Shown: positions 12,431-25,274 of the stretch, in pieces
How positions within the stretch are numbered: the first letter of the stretch is position 1
Layout of the letters: the number at the start of each line of letters is the position of its first letter
Origin: Trichopria drosophilae
Lineage: Eukaryota > Arthropoda > Insecta > Hymenoptera > Diapriidae
DNA length: 64,000 nucleotides
Reading direction: 5' to 3'
Assembly: GCA_030407085.1 (NCBI GenBank)
Contig: CM059586.1
Coordinates: forward strand, 92,563,501-92,627,500
Translations under genes and position numbers: made by a program
Notes under the pieces: generated by a model
Told to the model about the DNA's origin: nothing
Databases searched by the model: none
The model's input: the letters and a program-made list of their open reading frames with translations, nothing else

Positions 12431-13377
12431 ACTATTCCAGCGCCTTCGTGATGGTCATATTTTACTTTAATATGTCGTCCAATTTGATGTTAAAAGCTCG
12501 ATTCTCACTCGTCACGATTCCATAATTTTTCTTTGGATCTAAAATACACTTTCGATCTATAAAAGTCAATGTTCCATTACATCCACTTCGTGATTCTCGA
12601 CATAGCTCATGCGTACATTTAAGGAACTTATTACTGATGACTACTTATAAGAAAATAACAAAAAAAAATACAAATCCAAAACGAATCCAAGCTCAGAGTT
12701 ATAAAATTAAAAATGACCGATTCACTATGGCAGCCAAATGTTGAAAATTTACATTGACTAAAATAGAATACTATATTTGTTTTTTTTGAGGTCGCTGATT
12801 ACGATTTGATCTGAAAATCGTTTAGTCAAAATTACGGATAAATACAGCGAATAACAAGTTTTAAATTTCCATTGAATTCAATAGAATTCCGAATTTGGGC
12901 GGTAGTTTTCGTTCCAATCCTCGTAGAGGTTCGCACATTTCACATCGAAGGTTACCTTACAATATAACAATTACAATTATTCTACTGTTGACTATTGCTG
13001 CACGTGTATAAAATGACATATAAACTAACGAACAGATGTTTGAAAAAATGTAGATAAGCGTATATTTTTTACAATTGTATAAAAATGTATCCAAGTTTAT
13101 TTCAATACAGATATAATTAGTATGTTTTACATTTATTTTTATACTTAAAAAAAATTTCCCAAACAAGGGTTTATAAAATAGGTTTTGTAAAAATGGTGCA
13201 ATCCCCAAAGACAGTATTTATTGATGCATATAATAAAGTTTTTATTCAGTGATATTATTCTATGCTCTTCTCATCTTCATAATCTTCAAAGTAAAGTCCT
13301 GTATTTTTCACTTGTCTCGTAAAAACTTTTCTGCATATGACAACGAGTTTTTACAGTATGTATCTCGACTTTTTTAG
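12431..13377. other. AT-rich stretch with a dispersed GGTCGCTGATTACGA repeat
   Basis: Around 12715-12870 it carries a diverged copy of a dispersed repeat whose core is GAGGTCGCTGATTACGA (other copies near 48590-48860 and 62870-63110). Otherwise nothing was recognised. Confidence 0.45.
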
Positions 13378-13412
13378 TTGGTGGAAAGCAGAGTGATGAT
13401 GCTGAAACAGAG
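13378..13412 (+). CDS. Candidate 35-nt micro-exon (acidic peptide segment)
   Basis: The acceptor ACTTTTTTAG, preceded by a pyrimidine run, is followed by 35 nt and then a consensus donor GAG/GTAAGTAA. Read with a phase-1 entry it encodes GGKQSDDAETE and exits in phase 0. That is the same entry phase as the exon after the signal peptide in the PLA1-like gene, and is common in small secreted-peptide genes. No upstream signal exon or downstream partner could be identified, so this rests on splice-site quality alone. Confidence 0.25.
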
Positions 13413-14190
13413 GTAAGTAATAATTGTGAAATAAAAGATAATTTAATGTATTAACATTAGATCGACCTAGATTCGCGTAATTTCTGTTTAATATTAATTA
13501 TAATTCAGGAATACAAAGTAACATTGAATATTTTTAAATTTAATATTTTTAAAGCAGATTTAAATCATTAGGAAATTTCAAATAATCTGGATATATTATT
13601 GTATCCTATGAAAAATCAGAATTGAAGCTCCATAATACTAAGATAAAATCATTTATACAGTGCTCTTTTAACCAATTAAAATAGTAATCAAGACTGTTTC
13701 AAAATTAATTGACATAACTATCAAAACAGTCAATTTAACTATTATATTACTATGTGTCCGTTCTTTGACTTAAGGAATTAATATTTAATTCCATGGCTAC
13801 TGGCGATTATTTGCTTCGACGTCAATCTGTTCTTCTCAAACATTGAATGGTACACCTAACCTCTAATTTCTACGTTGTATATCATCATAAATTTATAGTT
13901 AGATTCTCAATTTTTAACACATTCTGTTATTTCCCAGATTTCTAAAAAGCCTTTAACACTCATTTCCGTTTTAACCTTTCTTCCCAACAACATTGAACAT
14001 TGTATTATTGACCCTCTCCCCCCACCCCGACGGTTGTCATCGTGTATCTTTATTTACCAAAAAGGTCGCATTTACAAATCACATTTCGATATATCGAACT
14101 GGATGCCATTTACTGCACAATACGGTTATTAAATCTTCTAGAAAAATAGTTAATATTTATGAAAATAGTCGTCCAACACCGAAATACCTG
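13413..14190. other. AT-rich stretch without recognised feature
   Basis: Nothing recognised apart from a short C-rich tract near 14015 (CCCTCTCCCCCCACCCC). Confidence 0.4.
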
Positions 14191-14191
14191 A

Positions 14192-14463
14192 ACTTCTGGC
14201 GTTTCATCACGGTCTGTATCAGCTGGAATCATCAGCAAGGGTAACCTTATCGAGTGAGTAGTACTTTGTACTTCGTACTTGGTGACTTCTCTGATAGATG
14301 TCCCAATTACGGGTACTGGATTTTCGCAATAAGCGAAATTCAGTTTACTTCGTATAAATGACTTACGATCTAATAAATATAACAACGGCGTACAGGGCAG
14401 GTCTGTATCACAAAGCCCTGCTGATGATTCCAGCTGATACAGACCGGGATGAAACGCCAGAAC
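14192..14463. repeat. Inverted repeat with 47-bp near-perfect arms (stem-loop)
   Basis: The left arm, about 14193-14241 (TTCTGGCGTTTCATCACGGT onward), is the near-exact reverse complement of 14411-14461, with only a couple of mismatches. The loop is about 170 nt, and the right arm itself contains a second short hairpin (GGTCTGTATCA/TGATACAGACC). The arms are more GC-rich than the surroundings. It could be a mini foldback element or a hairpin RNA source. The open frames across it are shadows of the palindrome. Confidence 0.65.
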
Positions 14464-15642
14464 GAGGTTCTCTCCATTTTTTAATGGAAAAAATCTTTCT
14501 CGCTCGTCTGATGACAAAAATAATTTTTCGAAAAAACCTTCCATCTGCTTAAGAAATATAATCTTTCGGTGAATTTCGCAACTCCTCTGATGTGGCAGAC
14601 AAGTTTCTGACTTCAGGGGGCAAAAGAACCGAACGATTTAAAAAATAAGTTGCAAAGAATTCCATCATAGTTGTTCACTGTAGGCCTTGAATTACCTGAT
14701 TACTTTATTGTAAAAAAGTGAGCAGAGACCCCCATTTATAGATCTGAACTTACTATTTTTTTGTCGATTATGTAAACAGCTAAAAATAGTTGAATGACTA
14801 CTCGACATAAGATAGCAAAAAAGATTTTTATATTTTATATTTTTCATTCAACAATAGTTGGTTTGTCATCTTCAAAAACCAGTTTGTTGTGTTAACTATT
14901 TTTCAAACAACTAAGTTGTAGATATTAAATCAACCATTTTCTTTTTTCCGTGTATAAGAACATGGATTATTTGAATTGCCTCGTTTTGCAACTCTTCTCT
15001 TAGACTAAAATGTAATACCAAACAAAAGTAGCCCACACATATATAGATTAGAAAAAAAATGTTTTTTTAACGTGGATAATATCTTCTGTAAGAATTGTTA
15101 AATGTTAGAATTAAATTAAAATTAACGGTTCCATTTTCAGTTCCATTAATTAATTGTTTGGTCCTCGTTTGTCACCGGATTTGGTGCCCGTTGTGGAAGT
15201 TAATCTAAATTAATATGGTCCAAATAAACATTTATTGATTTAGTTAAATGTAAGCTTTGCAATTTAGACTGAAAACACAAAAAAAGATATTAATTTTTGT
15301 TTCGATCGAGGGGGCCTATTTTAGGGCTGCAAGAGTTTATTGGAATGAAAACAGAGATTTGATTGTCAAATTCCCAGATATATACCTCAAAGAAGACAAG
15401 AAAAGTTCTCTCTTCGGACAGATACGATGAGATTTTCAGTAAATAATCGCTTGAGCCGTTTCCAGCTCACTTAGCAACGATACTTACCAAGCAATCTAGA
15501 CACCACACGTGAAGGTGGCTGAAAATAGGGCTCATCCCAACCAACCAACCCATTGTAGAGATAATTTAACTAATTGTCATCGTCGATTAAAAAATTAATT
15601 GTGACTTCGTTTGATATTTTGGCAAAGTTTACCTACACGGTG
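14464..15642. other. AT-rich stretch, with a TAGTTG/CAACTA-rich repeat at about 14755-14955
   Basis: From about 14755 to 14955 there are repeated AGTTG and CAACTA words, ending in CTTTTTTCCGTGTATAA, a terminus style also seen in other MITE-like elements here. The rest shows nothing recognisable. Confidence 0.4.
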
Positions 15643-16829
15643 TGCCTGAACAAAGTTTAAATGGAGGGGAAAATACGCATGAAATTTTCCTTCTGGGTTG
15701 TATTCTAGGATACTTTCTGAGCAACTTCTAGTAAAAAATCCCCTTGGCCGCTTTTTATTTACATCTGTTTTTATAATTTAATGTAATTTATTAAGTTAAG
15801 GAAGTTTCAAATATAAAAATATTTATTTCAAAACATCACACAAAGAAAAAAATAGTAAAATCTCATGGGATAAATATTTGAATAGTCAAAATGATTATCT
15901 GAATAGTCAAAGTTACTTTTATTTACTAATTTTGACAACTCGGTACCTCGGTGGAACCTTTTACAGTAAAAGAAGGGTCATTTAACGACGTAAATCATCA
16001 TCCTAATCAAGGTTTTACTATTTTTTTCTCTCAGAGATCCAATTAATAGATTTCAAATAATACACTATACATTTCAATTTATAAAACAATGTTTATAAAT
16101 ATAACATAAAAAATGTGCTCTCTCAATTTGAAACAGTGAAAATTGACTGATTCTCAGTGATTACTCACTGATTGCCATAGTGAAATTACACTATTTTTTC
16201 AGTGACATTAAGTTGCTGTACGAGAGAATAAAATTGCTTGAATCAGTGAAATTTAAACGAGAAATAGTGAAATTCATTGATTCAAGTAGTGAGTTTTTCA
16301 CTGTTTCGAATTGGGAGAGTATAGAAGAATATAACAAAATTAAATGTGCTGGCTGTTACAGCCTTCAGGAGATTTATTGAAATTTTTTTTCTTTACGTTG
16401 TATTTCAACCAATTCTTCTTGAAATCTGAATACATCGACTCAATCTACTGTTCGCAGAAGAATCCAAGACCTTGTTGAGTTTTATTAAAAAAGTACGGTA
16501 CATGCTACATTACGGCTTGCACTTTTGGTGTAATGCTAAAGAGAAAATCTAGATAACTTTTTCGAAATTGTTGAATATAATGGTTGAATCTAGGATCAAG
16601 TGATTTATTTGTGAATAAATTTCTATGTGACCATACGTTATTATGAAACATAATTGTATTTGATACTTGGTTAATTTCATAAATTACTTTAAAATTTATA
16701 AACAGACAGAAATAAAAAACGGCCAAGGGGATTTTTTTAATTCTTGCTAGAAATTGCTCAGAAAATATCCTATTGTACAACCCAGAAAGAAAATTTCATG
16801 TGTCTTTTCCCGTCCATTTAAACTTTGTT
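15643..16829. mobile_element. 1.2-kb foldback element with ~150-bp terminal inverted repeats
   Basis: The left end TGTGCCTGAACAAAGTTTAA is mirrored at 16805-16829. The arms stay alignable for about 150 bp (CATGAAATTTTCCTTCTGGG, AATCCCCTTGGCCGCTTTTT versus 16725-16800). No transposase remains, and the interior carries another nested MITE. Non-autonomous DNA element. Confidence 0.7.
16118..16321. mobile_element. Nested 204-bp MITE rich in CAGTGA/TCACTG words
   Basis: The ends CTCTCAATTTGAAACAGTGAA and TTTCACTGTTTCGAATTGGG are inverted copies with three mismatches. The interior repeats CAGTGA, TCACTG, AGTGAAA and TTTCACT in both orientations. It lies inside the larger foldback element, so it probably inserted later. 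Confidence 0.65.
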
Positions 16830-18655
16830 CAGGCACACCATGCCTAGAAAGCAAGGCTGCTATTACGAAGGTATCTCCAACTTCACCAACCTCTGCTTAC
16901 AGAATTATTCTTAAAGATGCTTCAGTAATCCATTTCACAGTTCGTTCTACCTCCACCGTATGTGGTATCTATAACGTTAGAATAAGAACATGTGTCTATA
17001 TTATTCGACAAGTATATTTTAAAAATGGTAATATAAAACAAGAAAGATTTTATTATAATTCTGAAAGAAAAATTATGAATTTTAGTTAAATTATAGTTTT
17101 CTAATGTGCGATATTAAATCATATTGCTTTTAGTATATTTCCGAAATATTCGAGTAGATCATCAAAACATTTTTCATTTTTTTTAGCAAATCGAATGTAA
17201 ATATTTAACGGCTCCATGTCAAATATATATTTTCAATTCATTATTGAATTTAAAAGCTGTAGTAAACGACGAATTAATGATATTTTAATGTAACTATCTT
17301 AAGCAAAGTTTTTTGTGATATTCAAATTTACGGTACATAAATAAATAGAAATATTAAATAAAATGTTCAACATTAAATACCATTTACTCCAGTGTAAATT
17401 AGGACATTTCAGGTGGAAACGAATTGCAAGTGAATGTTTTTCAATATCAGCCTTCCGCAAATAAGTACACATTTTTTTATATTAGCATTTCGTGTCTTAT
17501 TATTGCATATATGTTATTTTGGAGCTACGAAAATTTTAATTAGATATTTTAGAATAGTGAGTGATTCGTAAAGTACTGTATGTAGACAATTTATCGTAAA
17601 AACGTATACATAGGAGAAAATCGCTACCGTTAGATGAATTCTGATTATACTTGTGATCAAATCAATTAATTTCTGATAAAGTCATAATTCTACTAGAGGA
17701 TTAATCTGAAGAGTGTCATATGTTCACTGGAAAAAGTAATTTAAAATTATAAAACTAGATAATTGCTGATTAAATTAACTAAATCCCGTAATTATGGAGG
17801 TGCCCTTGAAAAAAATCTAAAAATGTAAATTATTTTAAAAAGTTACTCTAAAATACTGATAAACATTAAAAAAACTAAAGTCACTGTTTGTTTTACTCTT
17901 TGACCTAAATACGAGTTTTTTATTCACGCCGTAATTCCCGGAGTTTGATTTAAACTTAACATTTATTATTTGCTAATCTTAGTACTATAGTCTACGTAGA
18001 CGGCTAAAAAATTGCAAAATATATTTATTCGCTTCAATAGTTCTGCAACAAAATGTATAAAGTGTTGATAGTAGGGTCTAATGAATCTGCAGATTTAATT
18101 TAATATTTTACTATCACTATAATAATTTCCTTCAATTATTATTTCTTAAAATAATTAATTATGCAAAGCAACAAATTATGATTCGATACAATAATTGATA
18201 TGATAATGATAACGGCATAATCAAAATATATTTTTATGTATTAAAAAAAAGGATAGGTCACGAACACGGGAAAATAAATTCATTGATATAGTTTTTGCTT
18301 GGAAATATAAACGTATTCTGAGAAACTTAAGATATAATACAACAAAATATAAGATTTTAGGAATAATGAGATGCCGTTATAAAAAATAGAAAAAGTATTT
18401 CAGAATCTAGTACGAAATAGGAACAACTAAAGTGTCTTGCATGTTCGATAATAGCGATTTCTTAATATATGCAAAATAAACAGAAACTAGATATATTTTC
18501 GAGTCCAAGTTTATTTTAAAACTACTTTAGGCGGTTTTATGATTGTACAGTAAATTACAGCGGAATCCCTTTAGAACTGAATAAGAGTTCGCATGAATAA
18601 ATTTCTGTATAATAACTGTAAAATAAATTTAATCCAATAAGAACTAGATGGTTTA
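16830..18655. other. AT-rich stretch without recognised feature
   Basis: About 1.8 kb of AT-rich DNA without credible exon, RNA gene or repeat boundary. Confidence 0.45.
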
Positions 18656-19210
18656 ATCATTGAATATTATACGTAAAAGTGGTATACGTATGTGGTATAT
18701 ACGTTTATGTGACAAATGACTATAAAATAGTAGTGTAAAATAAGTTTATTGATGACATTTTAAATACGTACGTACCTATTATATATATATTTATATATAC
18801 TACGTATATTAAACGTATAAAGAGTGTTTATGAAATACAGTATTATATTTTACGTATGTAAAACGCATTGAAATCGTCATTTCCAAGTTTAATGAACGTA
18901 TTTGAAAAACGTTTATAATCTATGAAAATATAACCGATGAAAAACGATTGTACGGTACGTATATTATCAGAGGTCACATGTTTTATATATATACAAAACA
19001 TGTGACATATAACAATATTTATGTCCAAATATTAAGTATGTTATTTCCGTTCACATAATACAATGCTAAACGTTTATTAAATGTATAAATATAATTTATG
19101 AAATACAATATAATAGTTTACGTATATAAAACTTATACAAATCGTTGCATTTCCAAATTTAATAAACGTATTTGAAAAACGTTTATAATCTGGGAAAATA
19201 TAACCGCCCC
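18656..19210. repeat. ACGTTTAT-rich tandem repeat, period about 268 bp
   Basis: Two direct copies of a roughly 115-bp block (18828-18945 and 19096-19205) share TATGAAATACA, ACGTATTTGAAAAACGTTTA and TATAATCT. Palindromic TACGTA and repeated ACGTTTAT words fill the region. Inverted relatives occur at 43020-43410. Confidence 0.6.
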
Positions 19211-19622
19211 CATGATGTCAATCTTATATAAGAAACTAAACAGAAAATTCAATACCATCGATTTCTTCAGTGGGCATAAAAATTCTATTAAAATTATGAA
19301 AAAAAAAAGAAGAAAGTACAAATTATAGCGATGAAATATTCTTATATTAATTATGTCATCTATTAATAACATCGGTATTAATTTTTGTTAGCCGTACTTG
19401 TAAACGCGATGAATCCATTAAATAAAACACGATATTCCACAAGGGAAATTATACGATCATAGAAACGATAAGCAATAACGAAATATTGCATAAGTAGTCG
19501 AACTGGATATGTCGTCATTAAAAGTAGATATTTAAAACTTATCATGCAAGAAAATTATATGAAACATTTAAGTAACTACAAAAAATAGTACGACTTTGTT
19601 ACTCGAAAGTGAAGCCTCAAAC
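19211..19622. other. Upstream region of the signal-peptide exon
   Basis: AT-rich. It presumably contains the promoter of the exon at 19623, but no convincing TATA box or start site could be singled out. Confidence 0.35.
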
Positions 19623-19686
19623 ATGAAGTTTTATAGTTTAAATTTTTATTTATTTTTCGCCACCGTAATTCTCGGTATTTGCGTTA
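19623..19686 (+). CDS. Signal-peptide exon of a secreted protein (candidate first exon of the Cry/jacalin-like gene)
   Basis: The ATG opens 21 codons encoding a textbook signal peptide: Met-Lys, then a hydrophobic core (LYLFFATVILGICV-like, here NFYLFFATVILGICV). It ends in phase 1 at a perfect donor, A/GTAAGTAT. It is too short to stand alone. The phase matches the acceptors of the relic exon (38032/33) and both large copies (38772/73 and 46422/23), all of which enter in phase 1 and lack their own start codon or signal peptide. The linking intron to the first large copy would be about 19 kb. That the exon is real is likely; that it feeds these exons is inferred. The alternative is a separate small secreted-peptide gene whose next exon was not recognised. 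Confidence 0.6.
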
Positions 19687-20459
19687 GTAAGTATATCATT
19701 ATTTTTGCAACTAGATTAATTAATGCTGGCCGGCCAATTTCCTGATAAACGTTCCCTTTGAAGATACGTGATACTACCTCACGATTACCTATATTCTTGA
19801 GAAGTGACAATAACTTTACAATTATAATTTTATTTATAATTATACAGTTAATTAAAAATAATATTATATCACGTTATATTATAAAACATATTTATAATGT
19901 ATTATATTATATTCCGCTGAATATGAATTATTATTTATATGTTCTGAATCCCTGATTATAAATCTTTTGTCAGTTTTTCAAAATTCAAAATGACGAACAA
20001 TATATGGAAAAATTGAGCTAAACTTTTGAAAATAAGTACCCGGGCTTTTCGGAGTCGCTATTAAAGACTGTGCTACATGTTTTTTTGGTGTACAAAGTGA
20101 TGGATTCAAAATAGAGCTCAATATTTAAAAAATATTACTATCGTCCTTGAAACTTTGAAACATTGTGTTTGCTGCAGCACCGGAACCAAAAGACGTTAAC
20201 GCCTTTTATGCGTTCACTATGCTAAATTAAATATAAAATATAAAACACACATAAGTATATATTATTCACAAGATCTACGAGAATTGCAGGTCGTCATCCA
20301 AGATGGCGCTGTACAGTCTAGAGAATGTAAGAAACTTTAGAAACCTGCGTAGAGTATCCAGCAGTCATGAGCCGATTTCCGCCCGATAAACAATATTTTC
20401 GAAACGTAAACAAACAACGTGGCTCGTCTTACCAACAGCGAGCTGCTGCTTGAAAATTA
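19687..20459. other. AT-rich stretch after the signal exon
   Basis: Presumed intron. An acceptor-like TTTGCTGCAG/CACCGG occurs at about 20171-20175 but opens only 17 codons. Nothing else was recognised. Confidence 0.4.
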
Positions 20460-20545
20460 AATCAAGAAATTGTTCACACGACGGGGATCAAACTCCCCAC
20501 TTGCGATTTCATAGTCCAGTGCATTAACACGTAATCCACGAAACA
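20460..20545 (-). repeat. tRNA-like relic (SINE head or tRNA pseudogene)
   Basis: On the minus strand an A-box-like GTGGATTACGTGTTAATGCA is followed by GAGTTTGATCCCC, a B-box match, within about 60 nt. Part of a T-arm stem (GGGGA/TCCCC) is kept. The acceptor stem and anticodon arm do not pair well, so a functional tRNA is unlikely. Confidence 0.45.
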
Positions 20546-20769
20546 AAGCACAAAATTAAAGAAAGCACAAAGATGCAAGAAGTGTAAAAAATTAACAAAC
20601 AATTTTGATATAAAAGAATGAAAACTTCGCAATTGGCGGGTTCAAAACCGTATAAACGAGAAGGATGTTTATATATATCTAAAACTATATATATGTTAAA
20701 ACACTTGTGACTATTTTGGATCGAAATAGTGATTTCTGTACCGATTGCATTGTATAGTTGTGAGGATCA

Positions 20770-21625
20770 GAAGAATAGTTAAATTTGGTAAACCTTCGGA
20801 TGACGCACCTGTTCGAAATCGAAAAATCGACAAGGTGCATTTGATGATTTTGGCCTCCTGAAAAGGGAATATCATATCAAAATTTGGCGCTCGGACGTAT
20901 CTTGGCCGCTGTTTCGAAAAAACAGCCAAAAGACGCTTTTTTTAGTTTTTTGCATATATCATAAAAAGTACGAACCTTGCGAAAATATGTTTCAAACAAA
21001 AAATGTAGAACATGAAATTCTGTACAAAAATGGTTTAATACATTTGTGTCCTAATGGCAACAGGAAGCCTGAAAAATAGTGATGAAAGTGAATAATTATT
21101 CGTCTGGGTGTCTTATGTTTGTAGTAAAGAGGGGGTCTGGGAGGCGGAGTTTAGTCTAACCTTCAACCATGCAGATAGCGCATGGGTTTAGTTATCATCC
21201 ATACCTCTGTGGTCAGGTTAGTACAAAAAGGGGGGTGTGGGGGGCGGACACCTCAGCACGCAAGCATCCCTAAGTCCACGTATTGTTTGAGGCAAAGGTC
21301 ATTTGACTAAAGGAAAGAATCAACTGCAAAGCAAATGGCTATGATAATGCGTGGACCTAGGGATGCTTGCGTGGAGGGGGGGGGGGGGGGCTCCGCCCCC
21401 CAGACCACCCTTTTTATACTAACCTAACCTCCAACCACAGAGATATGACTGATAATTAAACCCATGTGCTATGAATGGTTAGAGATTTTTTTATTGCGAT
21501 ATTCGAGCCAATTTTTATTGCGATATTCGTTATCAGGAGGCCAAAATAGATCGAAAACATGTGGTCGATTTTTTTATTTTAAACAGGTGCGTCATCCGAA
21601 GGTTTACCTTAAATTTCTTCACAGC
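20770..21625. mobile_element. Foldback element with long inverted arms and a G-run at the hinge
   Basis: The left terminus GGTAAACCTTCGGATGACGC is repeated inverted at 21586-21607. The inner arms also pair: GCATCCCTAAGTCCACG near 21263 with CGTGGACCTAGGGATGC near 21350, and the CTCTGTGG segments near 21203 and 21440. The hinge is near 21310. A run of more than 15 G (about 21366-21382), next to CTCCGCCCCCC, gives both a G-quadruplex and a hairpin option. Confidence 0.65.
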
Positions 21626-24600
21626 CCTGAAAAGTAAAACCCCCAGGCACATAATATAATTATCTCCACTATACTTCTCATTCTCACAACTACATCATTC
21701 TATCAGTGTATATTTTCTGGGTCGCTATTTTTGAAAATTTTACCTACCATATGCGTTCACCATTTTGAATGTTGAAAAAAATTTAAAAGCCACGACTCGG
21801 ACAGAGGCCGATACCACTAGAAACTTAGTATAATGTATACTTTTAATATAATGTATAAGTTTTATTAGTATAATGTAGGCTAAGCATTATGGATTATTTT
21901 ATTGTTCCCCGCATATTTCTTAAAATGTTTTCGAAATAAACCAGTTAGTTATATAGTACACGGTTCATTTCTTCTTTCTTACAAAAATATGCTTGGACGA
22001 AAATTGAAATGATGCATAACCAATAACCTAACCTAATTTTCTCTAGTTTTGTTAGTAATTCTCTCCCCGGCCTCTCGTTTTTTAGAAACCTGGCATGTCC
22101 TTAAAACTTTAGAATACATAAATCACTCAACCGTATAATTTAATGATTTTCATCTTTCTCAATAATTTACATGTTCAAAAGTAGAACTTCAACAGATAAT
22201 TTCTCGTAGAATTTAATTCCAGTAATTTCACTTTGTTTCCGAGTAGATTTACCTGAAAGTTGGGCACCGATCTTATAAAATATATAGAATTACTTTTGCA
22301 GCACCGGAATTTCCGAAAATGGTATACGTTATTTATTTCATATTAGATAAGCAAATTTTACAGTTCTATTGTTTTCCGCTTCAGCATTATGGCGCTGAAA
22401 CTCATCAACCTCAAAATTTTATGGTAAAAATACAGGACCTTTAGGCAATTTTAAAAAGCGTTTTGTAAGGGTTATCCGCTAGGCTTGCAAATATAATAGA
22501 CCACATAGAATCCGTTTGAACTTGCAGCAATAGCAACAAACTAGTAGTAATAAAGAACACCACATTTCTGGATAGAGTGTTTTGGTTCTGAAAAATTGCT
22601 ACCGCAGTACGTACTAATTCGCTGCTTTAGGTTGGTAATGACGGAATCTATGAAATGCTGAATGCGATTTCTCAATCGACATCGGGCCCCCTTAAACAAT
22701 AAACTGCGAAACATAATCTGCTTATATCGGTAATATGTTTGACTTGGATCAAGTCTTATAATTTAATGCGCCACATAATGAATAAAGGAGCGTTTATATA
22801 ATAAATTACGTGGAAATGGTAAACAACATTATTATCCCTTACTATACTTATGTTATGTACGCAGCAAGAAAGTTAAGTTGGTGCTTATCGTTGTATGTAA
22901 TTTCAGCAAATATCAAATAAATATATTTTTTAACCCAAATTATCTTTAACAGATAATGTCGCTATTAATTTGTGCATACATATACAACACTGAAATAGTT
23001 AAAGGTATGAGTTAGTAAGATGTGTATAAATCATACTTTGGGCGGTCAATTGTGAAATACTAGTTAATGGACGTTGATATGAATTATACCGCGATTAAAA
23101 ATTCTATTTCTGGAAAACTTACATAAATGTCCAACAGCTTTTATGTTTTTATTTATCTGTTTATTGAATGTGTAATTGTTTTATTCTGCTTTTATGTTTA
23201 GTTACTTAAACTTGTCTATTTTAGGAAATAAGGATTCTAGATTCCAAGTCTGTAAAGTAAACTTCCAATGAGGTACTAACACAATATTGATATCGTCGAA
23301 AATTACGAGTATTACTCACCGCTAGTAGAGTTTTCATTGCGCAGGAATGGAAACCAATACTCATTGCCTGTATGTTTTTGTTTGCATTATATATATATTG
23401 AAGTACTTACTGATTTGTGGAGTGTACCAATAATGGTATTGAGTGCCATTACTATTTTTTAAAGACAATTATTATTGATCATCAAGGAACTCAATATTCA
23501 TGTATATTAATGACTTTCAGTATCCTTCTTTTCTATTTGATATTTACTAATTGATTAAACAGGTTAGTATTGCGCTGTATTGAATATCAGTTGTATATTT
23601 CTTTATTGAGTTGGTTTCCTGTAGTTGATCTCAAGGTATTTTGTATACTTTACATCAATTGACTATACTATTATATGATACGCTGATAGCGAAATTAGGT
23701 TAAAAATACACCGCGAGGAAAAATGAATTATTATATAGTGCGCGAGCAAAAATAAAACAAATTGAGGGATGGTGGGCAAAATATAACATAACGATATAAA
23801 TGTGGGAAGTAGAGGAATCCCCTACCGCCTCCTTTGGCGTAAGATATTTTTATTAGCCCGTTAATGTTCATAAAAATATGTTATAAACAATTTCATCAAA
23901 GTGGTCTTAGGCGAAATTTGACTGCGCCAATTGATTCTACGGGAAAAGTTACATCCAAATGATGAATATAATGTTTTGTTAAAAGTCATTAATTTCTTGT
24001 TCAAATTAATAAATGCACAATATTAGCAGACACCCTCTTCGGCGCATGATTAGCACATCATAGAAACATTGTGTTGTAAAATTGCCATCAGCAATTTTCT
24101 CTTCGGGACCCGAATTGCGTTCATAATGCGAAAGAATCAGTATCTTTTCGTTTACCCTATATTCATCTTGCTTCGCCCCTTGCATGGAATACATAGCGTC
24201 TAAAATTGCAACAAACCAAAATTTACTTTAAACAACAAATTTCGCTAGACAAGATTGTAAAATCGTTATCAAACATTGTTTATTTTATATGGACACAAAA
24301 ACGTACTTTTAGGTGTATTAAGAAATACAATGTCTTTAACCTTTGGTTTACTTCCTTAATGCCCAGTTAGTATTTTTCTAACGATTCACACCGGGTTCAG
24401 TCAAAAAAAAAATTGCGATTTCTTCGAAAATGGTTTTGTAACCGGTATTTTTATTATTGCGTACATTATAATTTATATAATTAAGGCACGTTTAATTACA
24501 AACATTAATTCCAAAATAAATTCCTTTTGTACTTAGATCGTCCTAATCAATTATACAAAATACCGTTCAAAACTATATGATCAATGATATTCGTAACCAA

Positions 24601-24930
24601 TCATAACACTAGTTCAATGTAAATTATCAACATAATTTCAGCAACATCTACACAAATATTGATACTTACATCTTAAATAGTTTCACGATACTTTCAATCG
24701 GCCAAATCAAAATTAACGACCTCATATAATATACCTATAACCCGGAGGAACCGAATACCTAAAATATTCAGGAATCTCAAATTCATTCGAAAATCTGAAG
24801 ATAGTTCAACATTACAAAATAAGAATTGCTTAATCATGTTCAAATCGTTCATACAGTACGACAATAAACCACCTACATGATGTCATCATGTTACACACTG
24901 TTAACCCACCTTAAAGTTACATTATTCGTG
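21626..24930. other. 3.3-kb AT-rich stretch without certain gene
   Basis: No conserved protein was recognised. An acceptor-like TTTTGCAG/CACCGGAATT at about 22302 opens 46 codons in phase 1 before a stop and could be a decayed exon. Minus-strand 24006-24194 is open but unrecognised. The region is otherwise very AT-rich. Confidence 0.4.
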
Positions 24931-25019
24931 CTATAAAAACAAATGTGCAAACCAAGGTGTTCTCTTGTATATGGTATTCTTCAATAATCCCCTCTTATTC
25001 TCAAAGTCGAAATCAGAAT

Positions 25020-25264
25020 TGTACGGAATTGAAATTAGTAACTCGATTTCTGCGAATATTGCAACGAATTTATTAATTAAGTCGTTTACAGTGCGACCGA
25101 CGATTCGATCTTGTCTAGACTGTATCGAAGTCCGACGACAACTAACTTGCTCGTTATACATTGAATCGAATTTGAACGTATGTAAATAACACATCTGCTG
25201 GTGAATCGCGTCGATTCAATAACATTGCTATACGTATACATATCATATACATCCCGCCCACCAA
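25020..25264 (-). repeat. Candidate 3' LTR and polypurine tract of the BEL/Pao element
   Basis: Just after the pol stop, the minus strand reads a purine tract (GGTGGGCGGGA, 25262-25252) followed by TGTATATGATATG, the expected TG start of an LTR. An AATAAA lies about 180 nt further on. No matching 5' LTR could be found above 30350, so the LTR end is uncertain. Confidence 0.35.
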
Positions 25265-25274
25265 TTAATAACAA

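Noticed and set aside
14110..14552. 144- and 64-residue frames sharing a segment
   Set aside because: They share peptides only because the two arms of the inverted repeat are read on opposite strands.
20460..20545. Functional tRNA gene on the minus strand
   Set aside because: Only the B box and part of the T stem are convincing; the acceptor and anticodon stems do not pair.
22302..22441. Possible exon after TTTTGCAG, open for 46 codons in phase 1
   Set aside because: No donor, poly(A) signal or recognisable homology; a similar acceptor at 20173 opens only 17 codons. Left as a note.
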